Assembly (NCBI RefSeq): GCF_001953865.1
Contig: NZ_MQUQ01000017.1
Span: 124,001-188,000 of the forward strand
Length of the DNA stretch: 64,000 nucleotides
Source: Amycolatopsis coloradensis
Lineage (GTDB): Bacteria > Actinomycetota > Actinomycetes > Mycobacteriales > Pseudonocardiaceae
Reading direction: 5' to 3'
The notes under the pieces were generated by a model. The model did no database searches. It saw nothing but the letters and a program-made list of their open reading frames with translations, and was not told the DNA's origin. Positions 7,788-17,215 of the stretch are shown here, one piece after another (within the stretch, counting starts at the first letter, position 1; each line of letters opens with the position of its first letter). The translations under genes were made by a program, and so were the position numbers.

Positions 7788-9086
7788 CCAGTCAGCCACT
7801 TCGCCCAGCCAGGCACGGCGGAAACCGTCGTTCTCGAAGGCGCCGTGCCACATCGTGCCCCACACCGAACCCTGCCGACATCCATCCAAAAAGGACTCGG
7901 TGGGACCGGTGGTCGTCACAGCGCCGTGGTGGATCTCGTACGCCTCCACGGGTTGACCCCGCCATTCACCCGACGGCCGGGCCAGCACCTTGTCAGCGCT
8001 GAACGAGACACGGGTCGGCAGCAGGCCGAGGCCGGGGACCGTTCCCGCGCCGGACTCGACGTCGTCCTCGATCTCGGCGGCCAGCATCTGGTAGCCGCCG
8101 CAGATTCCCAGCACCGGACAACCGTCCGCGGCCCTCGCCCGCACAGCGTCCGCCAGACCGCGAGCGCGTAACCACGCCAGATCGTCCACGGTGGCACGAG
8201 AGCCCGGCAGGATCACCACGTCGGCGGAAAGGACCGTGTCCGGATCAGCCGTCAAAGCGACCGAGACACCGGGCTCGGCGGCGAGCGCGTCCACGTCGGT
8301 CGCGTTGGAGGCGCGGGGAAACCGCACGACCGCGATGCGCAGGGATCCACCGGTCGCGCCCCAGCCCGCGGCGGCCAGCGCGTCCTCCGAGTCGATCCAC
8401 ACCTGGTCGAGCCAGGGCAGCACGCCGAAGACCGACCGGCCGGTGAGCTTCTCCAGCGTTTCCAGCCCCGGCCGCAGCAGGCCGACGTCACCACGGAACT
8501 TGTTGACCAGCCAACCCGAAACCAGTGCCTGGTCTTCGGCGGAAAGGAGAGCGAGAGTGCCGAACATCGCGGCCATGACACCGCCGCGGTCGATGTCGCC
8601 GACGACCACCACGGGCAGGCCGAACCGCCGCGCCAGCCCCATGTTGACGTAGTCGCCCTGGCGCAGGTTGATCTCGGCCGGGCTGCCCGCGCCCTCACAG
8701 AGCACGACGTCGAATCGCCGTCGCAGTGAGGCGAAGGTGTCGAAGGCGATCTCGGCGAGCCCGGCCCGGCCGGTCGCGTACTCCCCCGCTTCCAGAGTGC
8801 CGAACGGTTTCCCGAGCGCGACGACGTGGCTGCGGCAATCGCTCCCGGGTTTCAGCAGTACCGGGTTCATCGCGGCTTCGGGTTCGACGCGGGCCGCGCG
8901 TGCTTGCAGCCATTGCGCGCGGCCGATCTCGGCACCGTCCGCGCACACCATCGAGTTGTTCGACATGTTCTGGGATTTGAACGGCGCGACCCGCACGCCC
9001 CGGCGCGCGAGCCAGCGGCACAACGCGGCGGTGACCAGGCTCTTGCCCGCGTCCGACGTCGTCCCCGCGACGAGCAGGCCGCTCAC
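7629..9086 (-). CDS. cobQ: Cobyric acid synthase
   Basis: CobQ amidates the b, d, e and g side chains of adenosylcobyrinic acid a,c-diamide, using glutamine and ATP. The 485-residue protein has an N-terminal synthetase half (P-loop AGTTSDAGKS near residue 6, then FKSQNMSNNS) and a C-terminal glutamine amidotransferase half. The latter's nucleophilic Cys is in PVLGICGGYQ, with a His near the end in YEIHHGAV. The GTG start at 9086 overlaps the stop of cobD, so the two are coupled. The 3' end is overlapped antisense by the tetR readthrough. Confidence 0.93.
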   Translation of the reverse strand: MSGLLVAGTTSDAGKSLVTAALCRWLARRGVRVAPFKSQNMSNNSMVCADGAEIGRAQWLQARAARVEPEAAMNPVLLKPGSDCRSHVVALGKPFGTLEAGEYATGRAGLAEIAFDTFASLRRRFDVVLCEGAGSPAEINLRQGDYVNMGLARRFGLPVVVVGDIDRGGVMAAMFGTLALLSAEDQALVSGWLVNKFRGDVGLLRPGLETLEKLTGRSVFGVLPWLDQVWIDSEDALAAAGWGATGGSLRIAVVRFPRASNATDVDALAAEPGVSVALTADPDTVLSADVVILPGSRATVDDLAWLRARGLADAVRARAADGCPVLGICGGYQMLAAEIEDDVESGAGTVPGLGLLPTRVSFSADKVLARPSGEWRGQPVEAYEIHHGAVTTTGPTESFLDGCRQGSVWGTMWHGAFENDGFRRAWLGEVADWSPAPGAQGFGMLRESMLDRLADAVEEHVDTARLLRLIETGVNVDLPFVPPGA

Positions 9087-10015
9087 CGCGTGACCGCCAC
9101 CGCGACGGCGAGCGCGGCGAGACCGACCGCTCTCGACAGGCGGACCGCGCGACGCACGTCCACCGGTTCCGGCTCGCGGCCGTCGCCGAGCACGCCGCGG
9201 CGTTCGGTGCGGCCGCCATAGCTGTTCGTCCCGCCCAGCCGGATCCCGAGCGCACCCGCGAAGGCGGCCTCGACCTGGCCGGCGTTGGGGCTCGGGTGGT
9301 GCTTCCCGTCGCGGCGCCAGATCCGGAACGCGGATTCGGCGAAGCCGCCCGCGAGCGGCGCCGACGCCACGGTGAGCGCCGCAGCGACGCGGGACGGGAC
9401 CAGGTTGGCCAGATCGTCCGCCCTGGCCGACGCCCAGCCGAACCGGGAATAGCGCGGCGACCGGTAGCCGACCATCGCGTCCAGGGTGTTGAGCGCGCGG
9501 TACCCCAGCAGGCCGGGGATCCCGGCGACCGCACCCCACAGCAACGGCGCGACGACGGCGTCCGAAGTGTTCTCGGCGAGGGACTCGGTGGTCGCGCGCG
9601 CGAGCTGTCCGGCGTCGAGGCCAGTGGCGTCACGGGCGCACAGGTGTGAGAGCCGCTGCCGCGCGCCGGGCAGATCGCCGTCGTCGAGCAGCCGGGCCAT
9701 GCGTGTGCCCTCGGCCGCGAGCCCGCGCCCGCCCAGGACCACCCAGGTGGACACCGCGGTGAGCGCGAACCGCGCGAACGGCCGCTTCCGGGTCAAGAAT
9801 TGGGCGATGACCCCCATTCCGGTGACGGTTCCCGCGCAAACGGCGGTATACGCCGCACCCCGAACCTTCGAATCGGCCCAAACCCGCTGTTCAAGGGCTT
9901 GCGCGGCGCGGCCGAAGCCGGCGACCGGATGTCCTCGTCGTGGATCTCCCAACACGGCGTCGGCGACGTAACCGGTAACGAGTCCGGCTGCGGTGGCGGC
10001 TTGTCGGAGTGGCAC
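9083..10015 (-). CDS. cobD: Adenosylcobinamide-phosphate synthase CobD/CbiB
   Basis: This membrane enzyme joins aminopropanol or its phosphate to adenosylcobyric acid. At about 310 residues it has the family motifs DAVLGDPRRGHPVAGFGR near the N-terminus, SLAENTSDAVVAPLLWGA in the centre and several hydrophobic helices. The GTG at 10015 is preferred because an ATG at 10069 would overlap cobU and add a non-conserved basic leader. Its stop overlaps the start of cobQ. It is divergent from cobU, so promoters for both lie in about 40 bases. Confidence 0.9.
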   Translation of the reverse strand: MPLRQAATAAGLVTGYVADAVLGDPRRGHPVAGFGRAAQALEQRVWADSKVRGAAYTAVCAGTVTGMGVIAQFLTRKRPFARFALTAVSTWVVLGGRGLAAEGTRMARLLDDGDLPGARQRLSHLCARDATGLDAGQLARATTESLAENTSDAVVAPLLWGAVAGIPGLLGYRALNTLDAMVGYRSPRYSRFGWASARADDLANLVPSRVAAALTVASAPLAGGFAESAFRIWRRDGKHHPSPNAGQVEAAFAGALGIRLGGTNSYGGRTERRGVLGDGREPEPVDVRRAVRLSRAVGLAALAVAVAVTR

Positions 10016-10051
10016 GTGGCGAACCGTAGCGCGTGCACGAGAATGCGGGGT

Positions 10052-10657
10052 ATGACCAAGCTGACGCATCGCCTCGCGGGGGTTCTGGAGACTCTCGCGC
10101 GGGCACTTCGCCGCTACTCGCGCGACGACGGCAAGGTGCTGATACTGGGCGGCGTCCGCTCTGGGAAGTCACACCACGCCGAGCGGCTCGCGTCCCGTCA
10201 CCCGCACCTGACCTACCTCGCGCCCGGGCTGCCGCCGAGCGCCGACGATCCCGAATGGGCAGCTCGGGTGGCCGCGCACCGCGCACGGCGGCCGAGCACC
10301 TGGAAGACGGTCGAGACCACCGATCTGGCCACCGTGCTGCGCACCGCGACGCATCCGCTGCTCATCGACTGTCTCGGCACCTGGATCGCCCGGGTGCTCG
10401 ACGAGGTCGGCGCCTGGGACCAGAAGAAGGGCTGGGAGCGGCGGCTCGACGACCGGCTCGAAGACTTCCTGGCCGCGTGGGAGCAGGCGAGTGTGCCGGT
10501 GATCGCGGTGAGCAACGAGGTCGGCAGCGGTGTGGTGCCTGCGACGGTGTCCGGCCGGGTGTTCCGTGATGTGCTGGGCGCGTTGAACAACCGGGTCTCC
10601 GCCGTCTCCGACCGGACCGTGCTGGTCGTCGCCGGGCGGATGCTCGACCTGCCTTAG
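10052..10657 (+). CDS. cobU: Adenosylcobinamide kinase / guanylyltransferase
   Basis: CobU phosphorylates adenosylcobinamide and then makes GDP-cobinamide, in the nucleotide-loop branch of B12 synthesis. The P-loop GGVRSGKS lies near residue 31, preceded by an unusual basic 25-residue leader. The His that is guanylylated sits in the HxxRR-type motif AHRARRPSTW. The chosen ATG at 10052 gives 201 residues; an ATG nine bases upstream is a close alternative. cobT begins nine bases after the stop. Confidence 0.9.
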   Translation: MTKLTHRLAGVLETLARALRRYSRDDGKVLILGGVRSGKSHHAERLASRHPHLTYLAPGLPPSADDPEWAARVAAHRARRPSTWKTVETTDLATVLRTATHPLLIDCLGTWIARVLDEVGAWDQKKGWERRLDDRLEDFLAAWEQASVPVIAVSNEVGSGVVPATVSGRVFRDVLGALNNRVSAVSDRTVLVVAGRMLDLP

Positions 10658-10666
10658 GGAGCCGCC

Positions 10667-11686
10667 ATGCGTTTCGCCATCGCCACGCCGGACGCCGACG
10701 CTTCGGCCGCCGCACGCACCAGACTGGACGGTTTGGTCAAGCCGCTGGGTTCGCTCGGACGGCTGGAAGACCTGGCCGCGTGGCTCAGCGCCGCGCACGG
10801 GGCCGTGCCGCCACGGCCGCTCGACGACGTCCGGGTGGTGGTGTTCGCCGGAGACCACGGGGTTTCCGGCATGTCCGCGTATCCGCGCGAAGTCACCGCG
10901 GCCATGGTCCGGGTGTTCCTGGCGGGGAAAAGTGGCGTCGGCGTGCTGGCCGGGCTGGCCGGAGCGAAGGTGCGGGCGCTGGACATCGCGGTGGACTGGG
11001 ACGGCGCGGACGTACCCGCCGCGGTCCTCGCGCACAAGGTGCGGCGGGGTTCCGGCTCGATCGACGTCGAGGACGCGCTTGCCGAGGGTGAGGCGCGGAC
11101 GGCGTTCGACCACGGGCTCGCGATCGCGGACGAGGAGATCGACGGCGGCGCGGATCTGCTCATCCCCGGCGACATGGGGATCGGCAACACGACGATCTGC
11201 GCGGCCGTGGTCGCCGCGGTGCTCGGCCTGGCGGCGGACGACGTCGTCGGCACGGGCACCGGGATCGACAAGGAGGGGCGGGCGCGGAAGGTCGCGGTCG
11301 TCGAAGCGGCGCTTCAGCGGGCTGGCGAGGTGAAGGACCCCTTCGCGTTGTTGACCGCGCTAGGCAGCGCTTGTCTCGCCGCGACGGCGGGTTTTCTCGT
11401 GCAGGCGGGTGTTCGCGGTGCGCCAGTGCTGCTCGACGGCGTGTTCTCCGGTGCCGCGGCACTCGTCGCGCGTGAAATCGCACCGGGTGCCGAGCAGTGG
11501 TGGCTCGCCGGACATCGCTCGACAGAGCCTTCGCAGGCGTACGCGTTAAGGTCGCTCGGGCTGGAACCGATCCTCGACCTCGGGCTGCGGCTCGGTGAGG
11601 GCAGCGGCGCCGTGCAGGCGGTGCCGACACTGAGGGCGGCACGAGCGATCCTCGCGGACATGGGCCTGTTGGCGGAACTCACTTGA
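10667..11686 (+). CDS. cobT: Nicotinate-nucleotide-dimethylbenzimidazole phosphoribosyltransferase
   Basis: CobT transfers the phosphoribosyl group of nicotinate mononucleotide to the lower-ligand base, giving alpha-ribazole phosphate. The 339-residue protein has the usual KPLGSLGRLEDLA opening, FAGDHGVSG for base binding, and IPGDMGIGNTT for the phosphate. It sits between cobU and cobS. Its TGA overlaps the TTG start of cobS. Confidence 0.93.
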   Translation: MRFAIATPDADASAAARTRLDGLVKPLGSLGRLEDLAAWLSAAHGAVPPRPLDDVRVVVFAGDHGVSGMSAYPREVTAAMVRVFLAGKSGVGVLAGLAGAKVRALDIAVDWDGADVPAAVLAHKVRRGSGSIDVEDALAEGEARTAFDHGLAIADEEIDGGADLLIPGDMGIGNTTICAAVVAAVLGLAADDVVGTGTGIDKEGRARKVAVVEAALQRAGEVKDPFALLTALGSACLAATAGFLVQAGVRGAPVLLDGVFSGAAALVAREIAPGAEQWWLAGHRSTEPSQAYALRSLGLEPILDLGLRLGEGSGAVQAVPTLRAARAILADMGLLAELT

Positions 11687-12429
11687 TCCTGGACGCGCTG
11701 AAGATGGCCGTCGGAACCTTGACCACGGTGCGGGTTCCGGCGCCGGGCGTGATCGACAAGCGCGTGGCGGGTGGCGCGATGGTGCTCGCTCCCCTGGCGG
11801 CACTTCCTCTCGCGGCTTTCGCTTCCCTGCTCGTCTTCTTGGGAGATCTGGCCGGGCTGCCGGCCCTCGCGTCGGCCGCCTTGGCTCTCGGCGCGGTGGC
11901 GCTGGGCAGTCGCGGGCTTCACTTGGATGGCCTCGCGGACACGGCTGACGGGCTCGGCGCTTCATACGACCGCGCGCGGGCACTGGACGTCATGCGCCGC
12001 GGGGATTCCGGGCCGACCGGTGTCGCGACCCTGGTGCTGGTGCTGCTCGTCCAGACCGGGGCGCTGGCAGGGGCGATCTCGGCCGGGCACGGGATCGCGG
12101 CGGCCGCGATCGCGATTCTCACCGGACGCGGCGTGCTTTCGCTGTGCTGCGCGCGTGGCGTCCCCTCGGCACGACCCGAGGGGCTGGGCGCGACCGTCGC
12201 CGGTTCGGTGCCACGATGGGCGGCCGCGGTGGTGTTCGCCGTGCTCGCGGGCTCGGCGGTGCTGGTGTTTCCGTGGTGGCAGGGCCTGACCGCGATAGTG
12301 CTCGGCTATCTGGCCGCGTCGGCGCTGCTGGCGCGGTGCGTTCAGCGGCTGGGCGGGGTCACCGGGGACGTGCTCGGAGGCTGTGTCGAGGTCTCCGTCA
12401 CGGGGGTTTTGCTGGCTTTGTCGCTTTGA
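11683..12429 (+). CDS. cobS: Adenosylcobinamide-GDP ribazoletransferase
   Basis: CobS is an integral membrane enzyme that joins GDP-cobinamide to alpha-ribazole (phosphate), completing the coenzyme. The 248-residue protein has five to six hydrophobic helices and the acidic signature HLDGLADTADGLGASYD with a following DSG, typical of the family and likely the magnesium site. The TTG start is fixed by a TTGA overlap with the cobT stop. It is the last gene of cobUTS; a remnant repeat begins ten bases downstream. Confidence 0.92.
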   Translation: MILDALKMAVGTLTTVRVPAPGVIDKRVAGGAMVLAPLAALPLAAFASLLVFLGDLAGLPALASAALALGAVALGSRGLHLDGLADTADGLGASYDRARALDVMRRGDSGPTGVATLVLVLLVQTGALAGAISAGHGIAAAAIAILTGRGVLSLCCARGVPSARPEGLGATVAGSVPRWAAAVVFAVLAGSAVLVFPWWQGLTAIVLGYLAASALLARCVQRLGGVTGDVLGGCVEVSVTGVLLALSL

Positions 12430-12438
12430 CCGCTTCAG

Positions 12439-12475
12439 CTTCTCATCGATTTCGAAGCCGGAAGCACAGTTCGAG
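12439..12475. repeat. Left remnant copy of a membrane-protein 3' end
   Basis: This 37-base stretch matches 17705-17743 in the same orientation. TTCTC(A/G)TCGATTTC is followed, after 7 versus 9 unmatched bases, by the identical GAAGCACAGTTCGAG. On the minus strand it encodes LELCF, as in the C-terminus of the gene at 17675-18301, but is then frameshifted. It marks the left boundary of the lectin-Rhs island. Confidence 0.6.
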
Positions 12476-12983
12476 AAACGAGGTCTACGGAGTTTCGCGG
12501 GCTGCGCGGCCTCTCAGTCCCGCTCCGCTCGACGGAAGCCACTGTCCATATGGACTACATACCGCAAGGCAGCCTGCCGAGTGTAGGTAAAGAGGCCTGA
12601 GAGCGTTGAGTGCCGCCTCCTGATTTTACTAATCTCGAACCAGATGCAGCACGATGCCACGGTTTCGGATCCTCATGGACTGTGCCGCAGTCACCCGCCG
12701 GGCATTTTATCACTCTGCGGGCCCATCAGGTGGATCGAGTACGACTGAATGGCCTAGTTAGCGCACTTCAATGTTAGCCACAGTCACGCGTTGGACTTAT
12801 CGAGTGATTCTCTGGCGGACCGCCGTTTGAGCACGAGGAACGCGGTAGCGTGTGGATCACGTCCAGGGGGTCGAGTGACTTTTGTCGTGGGTGGACACTG
12901 TGGGGAAAGGCCGATCAATGAGTAGCATGCCTGGGCGCGGCTTCTTGCCGCGCGGAATGAAATGTGCACCTACCGGGAATTCA
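12476..12983. other. Non-coding, lower-GC gap before the lectin gene
   Basis: About 500 bases with no credible ORF and clearly more A+T than the flanking cob genes. I see no tRNA, terminator or integrase remnant. It presumably contains the lectin promoter and may be decayed DNA from the event that brought in the island. Confidence 0.5.
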
Positions 12984-13544
12984 ATGATGTTCTCTCGCGT
13001 AATCGCTGCCACGGCGACCGTCGTTGCGGCTCTGACTTGCTTCACACCCGGGGCCATAGCGGCGGTTCCCGAAGAATCATCGCTTTCCGGCGTTGTTCCG
13101 GCGACTCCGACCGAGTTGGGCGCCTTCCTTGGCCGGACTGTCGAGTCCAACACCTTTGTGCTCCGGCCCATGTCAAACTCGAATCAGTGTCTCGATGTCT
13201 ACGCCAGTGGCCAAGGCCCGTGGGTGCAGGCTTGGACGTGTAATGGCCAAGCGAACCAGCAATGGTATTTCGTGTGGTACGACAACACCCACAACTGGGA
13301 GGTCCGCAGCGCGGACACGTGGTGTGTCGACAGCCGTAACGGCCGTGGCGAGTCGCTGGAGCATCAGCCCTGCACCGGTGTCGCCAGTCAGCGGTTCAAC
13401 GTCTACCCGATCGACTCGGCGCTGGTGTTCGAGAGCGCCACAAGCCCGAATCAGGTTTGGGACGTCTACGACCAAGGCAAAGGCACCATGGTGCAACTAT
13501 GGGACTACAACCGCACACCGAATCAACGGTGGAAGAATTCTTGA
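12984..13544 (+). CDS. Secreted ricin-type beta-trefoil lectin
   Basis: The 186-residue product starts with a signal peptide (hydrophobic core ATATVVAALTCFTPGAIA, cleavage likely after AIA near residue 24). It then has three trefoil repeats with QxW-type ends: NQCLDVYASG to QQWYF, WCVDSRNG to QRFNVY, and NQVWDVYDQG to NQRWKNS. Such domains bind sugars, often cell-wall or host polysaccharide. No catalytic domain is attached. In-frame starts upstream (12882, 12918, 12957) would add a non-signal-like leader; the paired ATGs at 12984/12987 fit a signal peptide best. The secreted Rhs gene begins 104 bases downstream, suggesting they act together outside the cell. Confidence 0.8.
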   Translation: MMFSRVIAATATVVAALTCFTPGAIAAVPEESSLSGVVPATPTELGAFLGRTVESNTFVLRPMSNSNQCLDVYASGQGPWVQAWTCNGQANQQWYFVWYDNTHNWEVRSADTWCVDSRNGRGESLEHQPCTGVASQRFNVYPIDSALVFESATSPNQVWDVYDQGKGTMVQLWDYNRTPNQRWKNS

Positions 13545-13648
13545 TTTTTAGTCTACCAAAGATCGGACAGTGACGCCCGGCTGACTATTTCGCTGAAGCG
13601 TGCACTGAAACTATCGAGCGCTGGCTTTGCAAAGGAGATCAGTCCATC

Positions 13649-16600
13649 ATGAGATCCCGAACCGCACAAAGACTTATATTACGCGGGATATCCATTTCCG
13701 CTATTTCCGCGCTGGTGGCAACAATTCCTGCCGTGGCGGTCCAGGCTGCTGAGGCACCGTCTGGACCGGTCGATGCGGGGGTGTCGATTCCGGCATCGGC
13801 GTGGGTACCGCCTGCGCAGGTGAACCGGTTACCGGTCGGGGATGCGCCCCCGGCAGTCTTGTGGCAGGGTCCCGGCAGCCGGGGTCAGGCGATAGCCGAT
13901 GCGATACGAGCCGAGGCGGTGACCTGTTCCTCTGGGGTCGCCACCGGGATCATGAAACAATATCCGCTGGAGCGTTTCCCGGTCTCGGACCGGTCCGAGC
14001 TCCTTGTGAATACCGCCAATGGCAACGTCGTGGTCAATGCCAGCGATTTGACGGTGAAGGGCACCGGGCAGAATCTGTCGCTCGACCACGTCTACAACAG
14101 CAAGCTCGCCGACGGTGGAGCGCTGGGTACCGGGTGGTCGCTGAACACCGGTCGAGACGTCGGCCTGACGTTCGAGGGCGACAACGTTATTCTGCACGGC
14201 GACAGCGCATACTGCGCGACGTTCACGAAAAACGCTTCCGGCGGCTACAAACCTGCTCCTGGGGTCGGAGCGGAACTCGCGAAGCTCGATGGCGGCACGT
14301 ACGCGCTGACCTTCAACGGTTCCAACGAGAAATGGTCGTTCAACGCACAGGGCTGGTTGCTGTCGCAGGCCGACCGCAACGGCAACAGCACCACGCCTCG
14401 CTACCACGGCAACGGCACCCTCGCGTCGATCACCGATTCCCAAGGGCGGGTCACCACCTTCGCCTATGACGGTGCTCAGCGCCTGACCGCCATCACCGAC
14501 CACACCGGCTCCACCGCTGCGAGCTACGTCTACGACTCGACGGGCAAGCTGGCCGGTTACACCGATCGGGCGGGCAACCAAACCACGCTGCAGTACGACG
14601 CCGCGAACAACCTCAGCGCACTCATCGATCCGAACAAGGGCAAGACCCAGCTGTTCTACGATTCGTCCGACCGGGTCACCGAGGTACGGGTCCCCGGCCA
14701 GGCGGGTCCGCTGACCACACTGTTCGAGTACGGCAGCAAGCAGACCACCGAAACCGACGCCAACACCAACAAGATCACCTACAAGTTCGACGACCAAGGC
14801 CGCCAAACCGAAGGCATCGACGCGCTGGGCCACTCCCAGAAGAAGACCTGGACCGCCAACAGCGATGTCCAGGTGACCACGGACGGGCTCACCAACAACA
14901 CCACCCGCAGCTACGACAGCCTCAACAATCTGATCGGTACCGAACTTCCGACCGGCGCCAAGAACGCCATCGGCTACACCAAGTCCGGGCAGCCACACCT
15001 GCCCACCTCGGCCAAAGACCCCCAGGGCAACGAAGTCACCCGCGACTACGACAACGCGGGCAACCTCACCAAGGTGCGTTCCACCGGTCTAAACGCCGAC
15101 CTGCAGGTCCTCACCTACAACCATCCCCAAGGCACCGTGGCGTCCAGCAAGGACGGAAACGGACAGCTCACCACCTTCGGCTACGACGCCGCGGGCAACC
15201 TGACCTCGATGGACCCGGCAGGGCCGATCCAACCCACCCGGTACGGCTACGATTCGCTGTCACGGGTCACCAGTATCACCGACGGCAACGGCGTGCGCCT
15301 CGACTACAGCTATGACAAACTCGACCGCGTGGTCGCCGTCAGCCGCAACGGACAAGCCTCGCAGTCCAACACCTACGACGCGATCGGCAACCTGACCGCC
15401 CGCCGATTCGGTGCGGTGACCACCTCGTTCCAGTGGGCCAAAACCCCGGCGGCCAGCCAGCCGATCCAAGTCAAACGTACCGAAGGCACCTCGGTGGAGA
15501 CCGTCGGCTACACCTACGACAAGGTCGGCAACCTCACAACCCTGACCGACGCGGGCGGCACCACCACCTACACCTACGACGCCGCGAACCGGCTCACCAC
15601 GCTGGCCGACCCGTTCGGGCAGAGCACCACTTTCGGCTACGACGACGCCGACCGCCGTACCCGCAGCAACTTCGCCGGCGGCACCGTGCAGTACACCGGC
15701 TACGACAAGAGCGGCCGGCAAACCAGCATCACCGTCAACAAAACCGGCGGAATCCCACTCCTGCGCCACACCTACAACTACACCAAAACCGGCGGCGGGG
15801 ACAGCAACCAACTGCAGGCCAAGAACATCAACGGAGACACCACCGCCTACACCTACGACAGCCTCGGACGGCTCACCAAAGCCGGCAACAGCACCTTCGC
15901 CTACGACAACGCCAGCAACCTGACCAACCTGGCCGGCACCGCGTTCACCATCAACACCGCCAACCAGTCCACCACAGCAGGCAACGACAACCTGGCCTTC
16001 GACGGCGCCGGGAACCTGACCAGCAACACCGCGGGCAACACCAGCCACACCTACAGCCCCACCAACCAGCTCACCCGCACCACCACCGGCGGACAGCAGG
16101 TGTTCTCCGCCAGCTACGACACCATCGACCAAACCCAACGCCGCACCATCACCGAAACCGTCAACGGCACCAGCACCACCCACGTCTTCGGCGAAACCGC
16201 ACTCGGCACCACCCAGGTCACCGACAACGGAGCCCGCACCAGCTACACCCGCGACCCCGACGGCACCCCCATCACCCAGAAAACCGCCACCGGAGCACGC
16301 CACAACCTCATCACCGACTACCAAGGCAGCGTCCTCGGCCTGATCGACAGCAACGGCGACCTGGCCGCCACCTACACCTACAGCCCCTACGGCACCACCA
16401 CCGCCACCGGACCGGCCGCAAACCAGAATCACTTTCGCTGGATCGGCACCTACCAACTCGGCGGCGGCCAAAACCTGACTGGCTATCGTTACTACAACCC
16501 CACGTGGGGTCGTTTCACCCAACCCGACCCCACCGGACAAGAACCCAACCCTTACAACTATGCCCAAGGGGACCCGGTCAACTACAGCGACCCCAACGGC

Positions 16601-16819
16601 GATACGTTGCTAGGCATGGTCGGCAAATTGGTTGTGGCAGCTGGAGCAGCCATGGTCGGCGGTGCTGCCGTGGTGGCTGGTTGCACGGTCGGCGCTGTTA
16701 CTGTCGCCGGTTGTGTCGCCGGAATCGGCGCTGGAGTAGCAGCCGTCGGGGCGGGCCTAACAGCCATCAATGACGCAGATAAAGAATATCAGGAATTCAA
16801 AGGCAAGAAAACGAAGTAA
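13649..16819 (+). CDS. Secreted Rhs/YD-repeat protein with short hydrophobic C-terminus
   Basis: This 1056-residue protein has a signal peptide (about residues 1-35, ending AVAVQA-AEAP), an N-terminal region around 105-190 like the domain preceding Rhs repeats, and then more than 20 YD repeats (Y-D-x-x-G-N/R-L-T type) to about residue 900. The Rhs-associated core follows, with YSPYGT, GYRYYNPTWGRFTQPDP and the closing DPNGD at 981-985. Rhs repeats build a hollow shell around a variable C-terminal effector. The last 71 residues are glycine/alanine-rich and hydrophobic with a charged end (EYQEFKGKKTK), unlike a nuclease and more like a membrane-active segment. The ATG follows AAAGGAG. Two-helix membrane proteins downstream are candidate immunity partners. 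That function is inferred from architecture only. Confidence 0.88.
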   Translation: MRSRTAQRLILRGISISAISALVATIPAVAVQAAEAPSGPVDAGVSIPASAWVPPAQVNRLPVGDAPPAVLWQGPGSRGQAIADAIRAEAVTCSSGVATGIMKQYPLERFPVSDRSELLVNTANGNVVVNASDLTVKGTGQNLSLDHVYNSKLADGGALGTGWSLNTGRDVGLTFEGDNVILHGDSAYCATFTKNASGGYKPAPGVGAELAKLDGGTYALTFNGSNEKWSFNAQGWLLSQADRNGNSTTPRYHGNGTLASITDSQGRVTTFAYDGAQRLTAITDHTGSTAASYVYDSTGKLAGYTDRAGNQTTLQYDAANNLSALIDPNKGKTQLFYDSSDRVTEVRVPGQAGPLTTLFEYGSKQTTETDANTNKITYKFDDQGRQTEGIDALGHSQKKTWTANSDVQVTTDGLTNNTTRSYDSLNNLIGTELPTGAKNAIGYTKSGQPHLPTSAKDPQGNEVTRDYDNAGNLTKVRSTGLNADLQVLTYNHPQGTVASSKDGNGQLTTFGYDAAGNLTSMDPAGPIQPTRYGYDSLSRVTSITDGNGVRLDYSYDKLDRVVAVSRNGQASQSNTYDAIGNLTARRFGAVTTSFQWAKTPAASQPIQVKRTEGTSVETVGYTYDKVGNLTTLTDAGGTTTYTYDAANRLTTLADPFGQSTTFGYDDADRRTRSNFAGGTVQYTGYDKSGRQTSITVNKTGGIPLLRHTYNYTKTGGGDSNQLQAKNINGDTTAYTYDSLGRLTKAGNSTFAYDNASNLTNLAGTAFTINTANQSTTAGNDNLAFDGAGNLTSNTAGNTSHTYSPTNQLTRTTTGGQQVFSASYDTIDQTQRRTITETVNGTSTTHVFGETALGTTQVTDNGARTSYTRDPDGTPITQKTATGARHNLITDYQGSVLGLIDSNGDLAATYTYSPYGTTTATGPAANQNHFRWIGTYQLGGGQNLTGYRYYNPTWGRFTQPDPTGQEPNPYNYAQGDPVNYSDPNGDTLLGMVGKLVVAAGAAMVGGAAVVAGCTVGAVTVAGCVAGIGAGVAAVGAGLTAINDADKEYQEFKGKKTK

Positions 16820-16842
16820 TAAAGCGACAACAAGGGGACCCC

Positions 16843-17040
16843 ATGGATCGAAGGCATTTACGTACATTAATATTGATCATTGGGGCAATCTTATTGCTGT
16901 TCGCGCTGGCATTTATCGTATTGCAATTGCATCCGCAGTTCGGCGATACACTGGATCTAGTCTCAGGAATAATGATTTTCATCGGAGTCACGGTCTTCGT
17001 GATCGCGGGAATACTTCTGATTCGCAATAAGCAGAAGTGA
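16843..17040 (+). CDS. 65-residue two-helix membrane protein, candidate immunity protein
   Basis: The ATG at 16843 follows AAGGGG and begins 23 bases after the Rhs stop, so the two are probably cotranscribed. Residues 8-28 and 40-60 form two strong membrane helices with charged ends (MDRRH and RNKQK). I recognise no family. Position directly after an Rhs gene with a hydrophobic C-terminus, plus membrane topology, makes it a candidate immunity protein. A lipid-facing accessory protein is the alternative. A terminator hairpin starts at its stop codon. Confidence 0.7.
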   Translation: MDRRHLRTLILIIGAILLLFALAFIVLQLHPQFGDTLDLVSGIMIFIGVTVFVIAGILLIRNKQK

Positions 17041-17083
17041 CGGCTCCGGCCCCGATGCATATTTCCTTCGGGGCCGGAGCCGT
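17040..17083 (+). terminator. Hairpin terminator after the first small membrane gene
   Basis: Perfect 16-base arms (17040-17055 and 17068-17083; ACGGCTCCGGCCCCGA and complement) enclose a 12-base A/T-rich loop. It begins at the last base of the stop codon. No strong T-run follows. Confidence 0.75.
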
Positions 17084-17215
17084 TAAGGGCCACTGATCTT
17101 CCGGACACCGAACCCACCAGGACTTCATTTCGGAAGAGAAAGCGTCGAAGTCGAAGAAACGTCGTCGTCTACTCCAGTCATCGGCGGAGTTGTCGGCGTA
17201 GGTGTTGGCGGACGC

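Noticed and set aside
12882-12983. Earlier start for the lectin gene
   Set aside because: The additional 34 residues do not extend a signal peptide and lack homology features; the paired ATGs at 12984/12987 fit better.
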